From CAYMTV01 sp964393525 (GTDB lineage Bacteria; Patescibacteriota; Microgenomatia; Daviesbacterales; UBA10151), in NCBI GenBank assembly GCA_964393525.1, contig CAYMTV010000015.1, forward strand, positions 1 through 24,584: a DNA stretch of 24,584 bases, in the 5' to 3' direction. Both the position numbers and the translations under genes were made by a program. The notes below the pieces were generated by a model. It made no database searches and was not told the origin of the DNA. It saw only the letters and a program-made list of their open reading frames with translations. Within the stretch, counting starts at the first letter, position 1. Every line of letters starts with the position of its first letter. Shown piece after piece: positions 6,933 to 13,666 of this stretch.

Positions 6933-8414
6933 CTAAAAATAACTAAGCCGGGTAGTTTTGCCGGGCTGAGGATCATGAGAAGCTTCTTGCATTCTTTTCA
7001 TTATATCCAGTAACATAGGCGCAACTCTTTCTATGTCTACAGTAGTCCCGGTATGGGGTAAATTGGCAATTTCCACCAAAAACGTTTCCGGCGCATTAGG
7101 AAACAGCCTGCTTGCCTGATGAACTTTTTCACTATCCTCCGAAGTGCTTTGTGCGCTTAACCGCTGATAGCGCTCAATCTGCTCCCGCATGATACCGGCT
7201 GTTATTTCCCTTTCGGGAAAATAAACGTCTTTCTCCGAAGCTGTAACCGCAACCGGAAAATCGGATAGCGCTCTAATTTCAGCCGGAGTCATACCGGTGA
7301 TTCCCCGGTTAGGACCAACCAATGGCAATAAATTAATAAAAGACCCTGGTGAGGGATTTTTCAACTCCTTTGCCCTATCCGAGAGTAGCTTTTCTACAAC
7401 CGTCTGTAAAAGCCTAATTCTTTCTTTATAAAGCCTACTCAATTTCCTGCTAGATCCACCGTAGTGCTCCTTTGCTATTTTCCTCTCAACATGCTCCAGT
7501 CTTTGTTTTTGTTCATCGCTTAAGTAAGTCTCTATGTAGTGCTGATTTCTCTCACGCTGGTTCCTCATGTCACTTAAGGTACGCTCCAGGTTATCGGCTA
7601 GTGGGTGATCCCCCCTGTCTCTGGCATGGCCAATTTTTATCATCATATCTGCAATGTCTTCTATTGAGGGAAACATGTAGATTGCTTCATCGATTCGGGA
7701 AGCAACCCGGGCTGTCCTGGTAGTCATAAAAGCCAAACTTTCTTTTAAGTTTCTTTTGGCCATCCCGCCGGGCTGATGCATAACAATGCCTCCTACTGTT
7801 GTTTTTTGTTGTCTCAAACTGAATAATCGTTTAAGCAGAGGACCTAAATAAGGCAATTCTACGCCTCCCAAAGACTGCCCGACCAGATATATCTGATCAA
7901 TACCCTGCTTCTCAACCAACTCATAGATAAATGCAGCCAAATAAGCTGCTCTTTCGGCGGTCTGAGCTACAAAAGGACTGCCTTCGGTATCAGTACTAAG
8001 GGCCGATCCAATCGCAGCTGATAAAGCTAACTGCCCCAGCTCGGGATGTGCTTTGGCAGCATTAAAGAATTCTGCTGCAATAAAAGCATGTTCAGGACCT
8101 GAACCAGGAGCTCCCGAAAGAAAAAATATTGCTGTTTTTGAAGGTTGAGACAATCTCTGCTGTGATTCTGCTACTGGTTCCCCGGCTTTAGGCAGAATTA
8201 CTGACGCATGAAAAGTTGGAACTCTCTCCCGAAGTTGTCTGACTCGCATCTTTTCCGGGAAGATTTCCATTGCCTGGACAACTGACCGGGCAAGCTCTGG
8301 GGAAGGAGCACCAAAAACTACCTCCTGGGGTTGCAAGATTTGGCCTTCTATCCTTTTAATTGCCGGGTGCTCCATCCTAATATTGCTTCGCGCAGCAGGT
8401 AAAACTTCAGCCAT
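6933..8414 (-). CDS. Alpha/beta-hydrolase-fold protein with helical insertion
   Basis: 493 aa. Residues 90-180 show the core strands (TAIFFLSGAPGSG 94-106, QIYLVGQSLGG 174-184). The nucleophile elbow G-Q-S-L-G gives Ser181, followed by GGIVMHQPGG. Residues about 225-350 are a charged, Arg/Glu/Gln-rich helical insertion. The fold resumes with FPVAVTASEKDVYFP (386-400, candidate Asp396) and NLPHTGTTVD (451-460, candidate His454), completing a plausible catalytic triad. No signal peptide is seen, so it should be cytoplasmic. Substrate unknown; esterase, lipase or peptidase are all possible. The ATG at 8414 is preceded by a TATACT box (8426-8431). It is divergent from the GT4 gene across 42 bp. 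Confidence 0.75.
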   Translation of the reverse strand: MAEVLPAARSNIRMEHPAIKRIEGQILQPQEVVFGAPSPELARSVVQAMEIFPEKMRVRQLRERVPTFHASVILPKAGEPVAESQQRLSQPSKTAIFFLSGAPGSGPEHAFIAAEFFNAAKAHPELGQLALSAAIGSALSTDTEGSPFVAQTAERAAYLAAFIYELVEKQGIDQIYLVGQSLGGVELPYLGPLLKRLFSLRQQKTTVGGIVMHQPGGMAKRNLKESLAFMTTRTARVASRIDEAIYMFPSIEDIADMMIKIGHARDRGDHPLADNLERTLSDMRNQRERNQHYIETYLSDEQKQRLEHVERKIAKEHYGGSSRKLSRLYKERIRLLQTVVEKLLSDRAKELKNPSPGSFINLLPLVGPNRGITGMTPAEIRALSDFPVAVTASEKDVYFPEREITAGIMREQIERYQRLSAQSTSEDSEKVHQASRLFPNAPETFLVEIANLPHTGTTVDIERVAPMLLDIMKRMQEASHDPQPGKTTRLSYF

Positions 8415-8456
8415 AATATATAATCAGTATAACTCGTATATAATAAAGGCAAAACA
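8415..8456. promoter_or_regulatory. Compact 42-bp divergent promoter
   Basis: On the plus strand a perfect TATAAT (8439-8444) lies 12 nt before the ATG at 8457. On the minus strand TATACT (8426-8431) lies 11 nt before the ATG at 8414. Both transcripts would have leaders of only a few bases. The -35 region of each promoter would fall over or beyond the other's -10, so the two may compete. Confidence 0.45.
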
Positions 8457-9620
8457 ATGAGAATTGCTTACTTCACAGAGACTTACTACCCGCAGCTAAA
8501 CGGGGTTGTTACCTCACTTAACAATTTTTCCAATGTTTACCGAGCGCAGGGACACACAACCTATATCATCGCCCCTAAACTGAAAGGTTATAAGGATTCC
8601 GACCCAAATATCATCAGAATCCCTTCATTAAAGATCTGGCCTACTTTCCCTGACCTTGCCCGGGTTCCTCTACTCCTGCCGGGAGGGTACTTTAGAAAAC
8701 TTTTAAAACTCGATGCCGATATAGTTCACGCTCACGGAAATGGGGGTTATTCTCTGATAGGCTTGCTTTTTGCCAAACTCAAAAAAATCCCTTATGTCTT
8801 AACTTTTCATAACCTGCACACGGTTTATGCCAGCCTGTTATTTAAAGGTATCGTTCTAACTCCGGAAATGGTTGAAAAATTTCTGAAAAATTTTGCTGAA
8901 AATTGTGATCTGGTGGTTACTCCATCTTATAAGATGGAACTTGAGCTTATAAGTTACGGGGTTAAAAAACCGATTGAGATTATCCCTAATTTTTTAGATT
9001 TAAAAAAGTTTAATGTTTGGGATAAGCACTTTTTACATAAGCTTTTAAATCTACCCCCTGCTACCCCCATATTACTTGCTGCCGGCAGGATTGAACCTGA
9101 GAAAAACTTTGAATTTTTAATCAAAAGTTTTCATAAAATATCAAAAGAAGATCAGACTTCACACTTAGTTATTGTCGGAGAAGGCAGAGTCGAAAATGAG
9201 CTTAGACAGCTGGCAGAAGACTTAAATATTAAAACCCGTGTTCATTTACCAGGTAATATCAACCCAAAAGATATGCCATACGCTTATGCTGATGCGGATA
9301 TCTTTGTTTTTGCTTCTTTCTCTGAGGTTCACCCGATGGTCACCATGGAAGCTGCAGCTTCAGGCCTACCGCTTGTGGTAGTAAACGACAAGGCATATCA
9401 GGGAGCAGTGGTTGATGGCCTTAACGGATTTGTTGTTGAGTCTAAAACTGAAACCTTTGCCAAGAAAATTTTAGAGCTTTTAAGAAACCCAAAACTTGCA
9501 AAACAATATGGAAAAAAATCCAAAGAAGTTATTAAACAAAACTTCGGACAGGAATATATCACAACCAAACTGATGGATTTATACGTCAAAACAATCACCA
9601 AGTACAAAAATAAATCATAA
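8457..9620 (+). CDS. GT4-family glycosyltransferase (GT-B fold)
   Basis: 387 aa. The N-terminal half has FTETYYPQLNGVVTSLNNF (6-24), the Gly-rich acceptor-side loop of GT4 enzymes, and DIVHAHGNGGYSLIG (88-102). The C-terminal half has AAGRIEPEKNF (208-218, with Arg211 and Lys216 for the nucleotide-sugar phosphates), VIVGEGRVENEL (238-249) and the E-x7-E motif (Glu290, Glu298, in FSEVHPMVTMEAAASGLP). The overall pattern matches enzymes that glucosylate or mannosylate lipids, such as glycosyldiacylglycerol synthases and PimB-like enzymes. It probably makes glycolipid or envelope glycan at the inner membrane face. Its stop TAA overlaps by one base the ATG of the next gene, so the pair is coupled. 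Confidence 0.88.
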   Translation: MRIAYFTETYYPQLNGVVTSLNNFSNVYRAQGHTTYIIAPKLKGYKDSDPNIIRIPSLKIWPTFPDLARVPLLLPGGYFRKLLKLDADIVHAHGNGGYSLIGLLFAKLKKIPYVLTFHNLHTVYASLLFKGIVLTPEMVEKFLKNFAENCDLVVTPSYKMELELISYGVKKPIEIIPNFLDLKKFNVWDKHFLHKLLNLPPATPILLAAGRIEPEKNFEFLIKSFHKISKEDQTSHLVIVGEGRVENELRQLAEDLNIKTRVHLPGNINPKDMPYAYADADIFVFASFSEVHPMVTMEAAASGLPLVVVNDKAYQGAVVDGLNGFVVESKTETFAKKILELLRNPKLAKQYGKKSKEVIKQNFGQEYITTKLMDLYVKTITKYKNKS

Positions 9621-10066
9621 TGCTGATCAAACTTTTTTTATGGTCTTTACTTCTGGCATTTTTTCTGGCCAAGCTTGAGATAAATATTGAAGGTCAGTCT
9701 GGCTGGGCTAAAAATTTACCAACCTGGCGGATAAAAAATAAGTTAACAAAATTCTTTTTGGGGGAGACTCCTTTAACCGGCTATCACACCTGGCTGTTTG
9801 GGATGATGTTTGTCCTATATCACTTCCCGTTTGTAGTAGGAGTTGATTGGAGTCTTCAACTTGAACTGCAGTTTATTGCTGCATTTTTATTTTTTTCAGT
9901 CACAGAGGATTTTTTGTGGTTTATTTTAAACCCTAATTTTGGAATAAAAAAGTTTAGAAAAAATTATGTTCCCTGGCATAAAATCTGGATCGGCCCTATT
10001 CCAAGAAATTATATATTTGTAGTAACTGCCGTAATATTAATCTTATCTCTAAGCTTTTCTATCTGA
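9620..10066 (+). CDS. Small polytopic membrane protein, unknown
   Basis: 148 aa with four probable membrane helices: 2-18 (IKLFLWSLLLAFFLAKL), a central pair at about 56-103, and 131-147. Between the first and second is a polar loop with GWAKNLPTWRIKN, and between the third and fourth a basic loop with KNYVPWHKIWIGPIPRNY. The many Trp, Tyr and Pro in these loops suggest an interface-bound protein. No family is recognised. It starts on the last base of the GT4 stop codon, so it is translated by coupling and may assist that transferase. It converges with the 10049-10489 gene and overlaps it by 18 bp. Confidence 0.65.
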   Translation: MLIKLFLWSLLLAFFLAKLEINIEGQSGWAKNLPTWRIKNKLTKFFLGETPLTGYHTWLFGMMFVLYHFPFVVGVDWSLQLELQFIAAFLFFSVTEDFLWFILNPNFGIKKFRKNYVPWHKIWIGPIPRNYIFVVTAVILILSLSFSI

Positions 10067-10489
10067 TCTCCACCAAAATACTACAATCAGACTAAAAAGT
10101 ATTAGCAAAGCAGCCTCAAAAATCAAGTTTTGATTATAAAAAGGCAACCAGACCAAAAGAGAATTAAATCCTTTAAATTCTTTTTGAAAGTTTATAGTAA
10201 ACGCAGTAAAAATAAGTAGGCTGCCATGGAAAACTGCCCATAAGGCGCCGGTATAAATTAAATTTTGATACTTTTTCATATCAGATTGAAGCAAGATGCA
10301 TAATAATCCGGCAAGAATTATAAAAGAGGCATAGATATGGTTTAAAAGCCTGGCATAGGTTAAGGCTGACTTGGGCCAGATTAAAGTTACATCCAAAAGC
10401 CTCAGGTCAAAGAGATGGATTAAACCATTCAAAATTAGGTAAATCCCGCCAAATATCAGATATATCTTAAGAATGTTAGTCAGTGTCAT
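10049..10489 (-). CDS. Four-helix membrane protein, unknown
   Basis: 146 aa from the ATG at 10489. Probable helices lie at about 5-23 (LKIYLIFGGIYLILNGLIHLF), 45-63, 76-97 and 121-141, ending in WWRSDRKA. A longer frame begins at 10567, adding 26 residues. The shorter start is preferred because a perfect TATAAT (10509-10514 on the minus strand) lies within the extension, 19 nt before this ATG, and the long form would overlap the divergent gene. No family recognised; it resembles small DoxX-like or lineage-specific four-helix membrane proteins only in topology. The 3' end overlaps the convergent gene. Confidence 0.6.
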   Translation of the reverse strand: MTLTNILKIYLIFGGIYLILNGLIHLFDLRLLDVTLIWPKSALTYARLLNHIYASFIILAGLLCILLQSDMKKYQNLIYTGALWAVFHGSLLIFTAFTINFQKEFKGFNSLLVWLPFYNQNLIFEAALLILFSLIVVFWWRSDRKA

Positions 10490-10561
10490 ACCTTTTATTG
10501 CCAAAGATATTATATAACTTCCGGTGTTCTTGTATAATTCTGCTAATATAATCTTAATCGT
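10490..10561. promoter_or_regulatory. Divergent promoter region
   Basis: A minus-strand TATAAT (10509-10514) serves the 10489 start. A plus-strand TATAAT (10547-10552) ends 9 nt before the ATG at 10562. A second plus-strand TATAAT lies at 10533-10538. No strong -35 boxes are seen. Confidence 0.45.
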
Positions 10562-11443
10562 ATGCAAAACGGCAGTCCCGGCAGAAAGAAATTAAAAATT
10601 GCCTCACTAATAATCACATACAACCGGGTTGATGAAGCCCGCGCTCAGATGGATATAATCAGGGAGCTTTGGGAACCTATTTTAGATAGAGTCGATATTT
10701 ATCATGAATTCAACGGCAAGCCCAAGTGGTATCCCAAAATTTACCGGGAAGACTACCTGCATAAACACAAACCCATGTCTCATTTTATTGGCGCAAGCCA
10801 CATGTTTAACCAGGGGATGAAACATATCTTGGAATCCGGAGAAAAGTATGATTTTATCATTGCCTCCTCTGCAGACACCTGGTTTTATGATTTAAAAAAA
10901 TTAAAGACTGTTTTATTATCCTGCAGGAAAAATCATTACCAGCTGGTCGCATCACTTTGGTCGGGTATGATTTTAGGAACTGAGTTTTTTATTATCACCC
11001 CGGACCTGGCAAAAAAAATCTTTCCCATAAGACTTTCCCAATTCCTCAGCAAAAATAAAGCAAGCTTTTTATTACGTAATAAAGCAAGCTTTTTATTACG
11101 TAATAAAGCAAGCTTTTTACTACGTAATGAGGCGAAGCCTCTTACGAAGGAGCTTCGCTCACTTCGTAATAAAATCTTAAGATGGACAAACTCTCAGATT
11201 GCCAGGCTTTTTGAGTGCATCTTTACCCTGCAGGTCATCAGACACTTAAAAAACCCCAAGAAGATCTATTTGCTTCCCGGAAGGGAGATCATCTGGTTAT
11301 TTGGTAATAGATACTTCTCCCCAAGCTTTTATGCATCACATCATGACAAAAATCAAAGGAAAGCAGACTTATCTTCGGAGTTGCCCCTAATTTTAGGAGA
11401 AAAAATGACCAATATGCCTGCTTTAACAAAATTTTTTAAGTAG
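10562..11443 (+). CDS. Glycosyltransferase-like protein interrupted in frame by a tandem repeat
   Basis: 293 aa. KIASLIITYNRVDEARAQ (12-29) is the opening strand and loop of GT-A (GT2-like) transferases. YDFIIASSADTWFYDL (96-111) may hold the metal-site region, with Ser-Ala-Asp in place of a clear D-x-D. YQLVASLWSGMILGTEFFIITPDLAKKIF (126-154) follows. Residues 165-204 are three exact NKASFLLR copies plus a degenerate tail, encoded by a 24-bp tandem repeat. Without them, the flanking sequence reads as one protein. No signal peptide. The family call is tentative because the D-x-D is not canonical. The ATG follows a TATAAT by 9 nt. The 3' end overlaps ftsH by 8 bp in convergent orientation. Confidence 0.6.
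   Translation: MQNGSPGRKKLKIASLIITYNRVDEARAQMDIIRELWEPILDRVDIYHEFNGKPKWYPKIYREDYLHKHKPMSHFIGASHMFNQGMKHILESGEKYDFIIASSADTWFYDLKKLKTVLLSCRKNHYQLVASLWSGMILGTEFFIITPDLAKKIFPIRLSQFLSKNKASFLLRNKASFLLRNKASFLLRNEAKPLTKELRSLRNKILRWTNSQIARLFECIFTLQVIRHLKNPKKIYLLPGREIIWLFGNRYFSPSFYASHHDKNQRKADLSSELPLILGEKMTNMPALTKFFK
11054..11170. repeat. 24-bp tandem repeat (x3) plus degenerate palindromic tail, in frame
   Basis: Units 11054-11077, 11078-11101 and 11102-11125 are identical except for one base in the third. Each contains AAGCAAGCTTTTT and ends so that junctions form the perfect palindrome ATTACGTAAT. From 11126 to about 11170 the sequence degenerates into nested inverted repeats (GGCGAAGCC, GAAGGAGCTTC, ACTTCGTAAT). 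A 24-bp unit equals 8 codons, so changes in copy number keep the frame. Confidence 0.9.
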
Positions 11444-13292
11444 CTTTAAGCTTTTTACCGACAATCCCCTCAAACTCCACCCCATCCAAGGTTTCTTTTT
11501 CAAGTAAAGCTTTAGCTACCTTATCCAGTTTGATTCTATGCTTTTGCACTAAAGACTGGGCCATCTTATAGGCGGTGTCTAGAATTTTCTTAATTTCCCT
11601 GTCTATGGAATTTTGAAGCTGGGGTGAAATCTCTGCTCCTTCATCCAATCCCCTCCAAGCTCCAAACATAGTTTTGGCAGAAACATTAATAGGACCCAAA
11701 GCACTCATTCCATATTGGGTTACCATTTGACGGGCTAAATTGCTCGCAACCTCAATATCTGATGTAGCGCCGGTTGAGATATCATCAAACACCATCTCTT
11801 CTGCCGCTCTCCCACCTAAAGCCGCTGTTATTTGTTCTATCAGGCGCTGCTTTGTTTCATTGGATCTATCCTCGGTTGGCGGAAACATGGTATGCCCCCC
11901 AGACATCCCCCGAGAAACTATAGAAATTCTATGAACTGGATCCACAAACTTTAAGAAATGCCCAACAATTGCATGACCGGCCTCATGGTAGGCAGATAAC
12001 TTCCTATCAGCTTCAGATTGCATTCTTTTCCTTTGCGGACCTAATTTTTCTTTGGTAGCAGCTTCCTCCAAATCATGTGCATCAATAGCTTTTTTATTTT
12101 CCCGGGCTGCTAAAATCGCTGCTTCGTTTATCATATTGGCCAAGTCTGCACCGGAAAATCCAACTGTGCGTCTGGCAAGCTTTTCTACTGAAACATCATC
12201 TGTAAAAGGCTTACCTTTCATATGAAGCTCTATTATGGCCTTTCTTTCCTCTATATCCGGAAGTCCCAAAACAACCCTTCTGTCAAACCTGCCGGGTCTT
12301 ATCAAAGCTGGATCTAAAAGATCCGGACGATTGGTAGCGGCCACGACTATTACTGAATCATTAGGATTAAACCCGTCCATTTCTACCAAGATCTGATTTA
12401 AAGTTTGTTCTCTTTCATCATGCCCTCCCATACCACCCATACCTCTCATCCGACCAATTGATTCAACCTCATCAATAAAAATTATTGCCGGAGCGCTTTT
12501 CTTGGCAGTCGAAAACATATCACGAACCCTGGCAGCTCCTACTCCAACTAACATCTCCATAAACTCTGATCCGGCAATTGAAAAAAATGGTACTCCAGCT
12601 TCCCCGGCAACAGCCCGTGAAAGCAAGGTTTTTCCCGTTCCGGCAGGCCCTACCAAAAGTACTCCTTTTGGAGTTCTTGCCCCCAGTGCTCTAAATTTCT
12701 CCGGGGTTTTTAAAAATTCCACAACTTCAAAAAGCTCTTTTTTGGCTTCTTCTACACCGGCAACATCAGCAAATTTTATTTGTGGGGAATCTTTATTAAA
12801 AAGTCTTGCCCTGGATTGACCAAAAGAAAATATCCCTTGTCCTGCATCCCGGGCCTGCCTAAAAATAAGCGCAAAAAAGATAATCATTACCAAAATTGGT
12901 AAAACCGTGCTTAATATCCCAAGCCAAGCCTGCTGCCAGGAAACATCTTTTATCTCAATGGTGACCTTTTTTGGATCAACATCGGAATTTTTTAGAACTT
13001 GATAGATTGATTCTCCGTCCTCTTTACGGCTTGTGGCTGTTTTACCCTTCTCTTTGTAGATTGCCTCAACCCTGTCCCCCTCTAAATTAAGCTTTTCAAC
13101 TTTACCGTCTTTAACATCACTGACAATGTTGGAAAGAGGAACCTCATTCCCCTTCTTATCGCCATCCGACAGACCGGTAAAAAAGATTAAAGCTGCCAAA
13201 CCAATTAAAACATAAACCCCAATACCCTTTAGAAAGGACAGCAGTCGGTTTTTTGTGGGAATTTTAACTAGCCTTTTGCGGGAATTTGCCAT
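11436..13292 (-). CDS. ftsH: ATP-dependent zinc metalloprotease FtsH
   Basis: 618 aa, normal family length. Two membrane helices (about 24-40 and 124-146) flank an extracytoplasmic domain. The AAA+ domain has Walker A GPAGTGKT (215-222), Walker B IIFIDE (270-275) and the second region of homology with RPGRFDR (332-338). The protease domain has the zinc motif HEAGH (436-440), with Asp512 as probable third ligand (TSDIEVA). The pore loop reads MLVGVGA (247-253), with Leu248 where most FtsH have Phe. Function: degradation of membrane and some cytosolic proteins. TATAAT (13300-13305, minus strand) ends 7 nt before the ATG, predicting a leaderless start despite the 33-nt gap after the 110-aa gene. 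Read-through from the upstream pair is also likely. Confidence 0.98.
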   Translation of the reverse strand: MANSRKRLVKIPTKNRLLSFLKGIGVYVLIGLAALIFFTGLSDGDKKGNEVPLSNIVSDVKDGKVEKLNLEGDRVEAIYKEKGKTATSRKEDGESIYQVLKNSDVDPKKVTIEIKDVSWQQAWLGILSTVLPILVMIIFFALIFRQARDAGQGIFSFGQSRARLFNKDSPQIKFADVAGVEEAKKELFEVVEFLKTPEKFRALGARTPKGVLLVGPAGTGKTLLSRAVAGEAGVPFFSIAGSEFMEMLVGVGAARVRDMFSTAKKSAPAIIFIDEVESIGRMRGMGGMGGHDEREQTLNQILVEMDGFNPNDSVIVVAATNRPDLLDPALIRPGRFDRRVVLGLPDIEERKAIIELHMKGKPFTDDVSVEKLARRTVGFSGADLANMINEAAILAARENKKAIDAHDLEEAATKEKLGPQRKRMQSEADRKLSAYHEAGHAIVGHFLKFVDPVHRISIVSRGMSGGHTMFPPTEDRSNETKQRLIEQITAALGGRAAEEMVFDDISTGATSDIEVASNLARQMVTQYGMSALGPINVSAKTMFGAWRGLDEGAEISPQLQNSIDREIKKILDTAYKMAQSLVQKHRIKLDKVAKALLEKETLDGVEFEGIVGKKLKAT

Positions 13293-13299
13293 GGGGCAG

Positions 13300-13305
13300 A
13301 TTATA
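13300..13305 (-). promoter_or_regulatory. Predicted leaderless -10 box of ftsH
   Basis: Perfect TATAAT on the minus strand, with 7 nt between it and the ATG at 13292 and no Shine-Dalgarno site. No -35 consensus at 16-18 nt spacing. It lies just downstream of the stop of the preceding gene. Confidence 0.5.
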
Positions 13306-13325
13306 ACTCAATCAGCCTCAAAATA

Positions 13326-13658
13326 CTAGGCGGAGGGTTGATCCTCTTGATCGATCTCAGGTATTAATTCTTGAACCAACTGGGCGGTTTTTTGAGCCCT
13401 TAGGGCATCTATTTCTTCGCCGTTAAGGTTTAACTTTTCAGCAACCTCGGAGGCGGAAACGTCGTCCGGTAGACTATCCAGAAGTTTTAACTGATCCTCT
13501 GATAGTTTGCTTATCATTTCCTGAACAACTTCAAACTCGGCCTGGGCCGACAGCTTCATTAATATCTCCGTAGCTTCGGCATCAGAGTAACCCCTTTCCT
13601 GAAAGATAGTCATCAAATCATCATAAATTGTAATACCTGCTATTGCTTGTGCGTTCAT
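13326..13658 (-). CDS. Small acidic helical protein, unknown
   Basis: 110 aa. The sequence is nearly all predicted helix with acidic character: YDDLMTIFQERGYSDAEATEILMKLSAQAEFEVVQEMISKLSEDQLKLLDSL, then DDVSASEVAEKLNLNGEEIDALRAQKTAQLVQELIPEI and an acidic tail. The arrangement of short amphipathic helices separated by polar turns looks like a small adaptor or protein-protein binding module. No family can be named with confidence, and no signal or membrane segment is seen. It starts 8 nt after the stop of the 985-aa protein gene, so the two are almost certainly one operon, and ftsH follows. A partner or chaperone role for the large protein is possible but is inferred from position only. Confidence 0.7.
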   Translation of the reverse strand: MNAQAIAGITIYDDLMTIFQERGYSDAEATEILMKLSAQAEFEVVQEMISKLSEDQLKLLDSLPDDVSASEVAEKLNLNGEEIDALRAQKTAQLVQELIPEIDQEDQPSA

Positions 13659-13666
13659 TGTTTAAT

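Noticed and set aside
10490..10567. 26-residue N-terminal extension of the four-helix protein
   Set aside because: It would overlap the divergent gene and its promoter, and a TATAAT lies inside the extension.
11054..11125. Tandem repeats resembling a CRISPR array
   Set aside because: Units are directly adjacent with no spacers, lie inside an open reading frame, and no cas genes are near.
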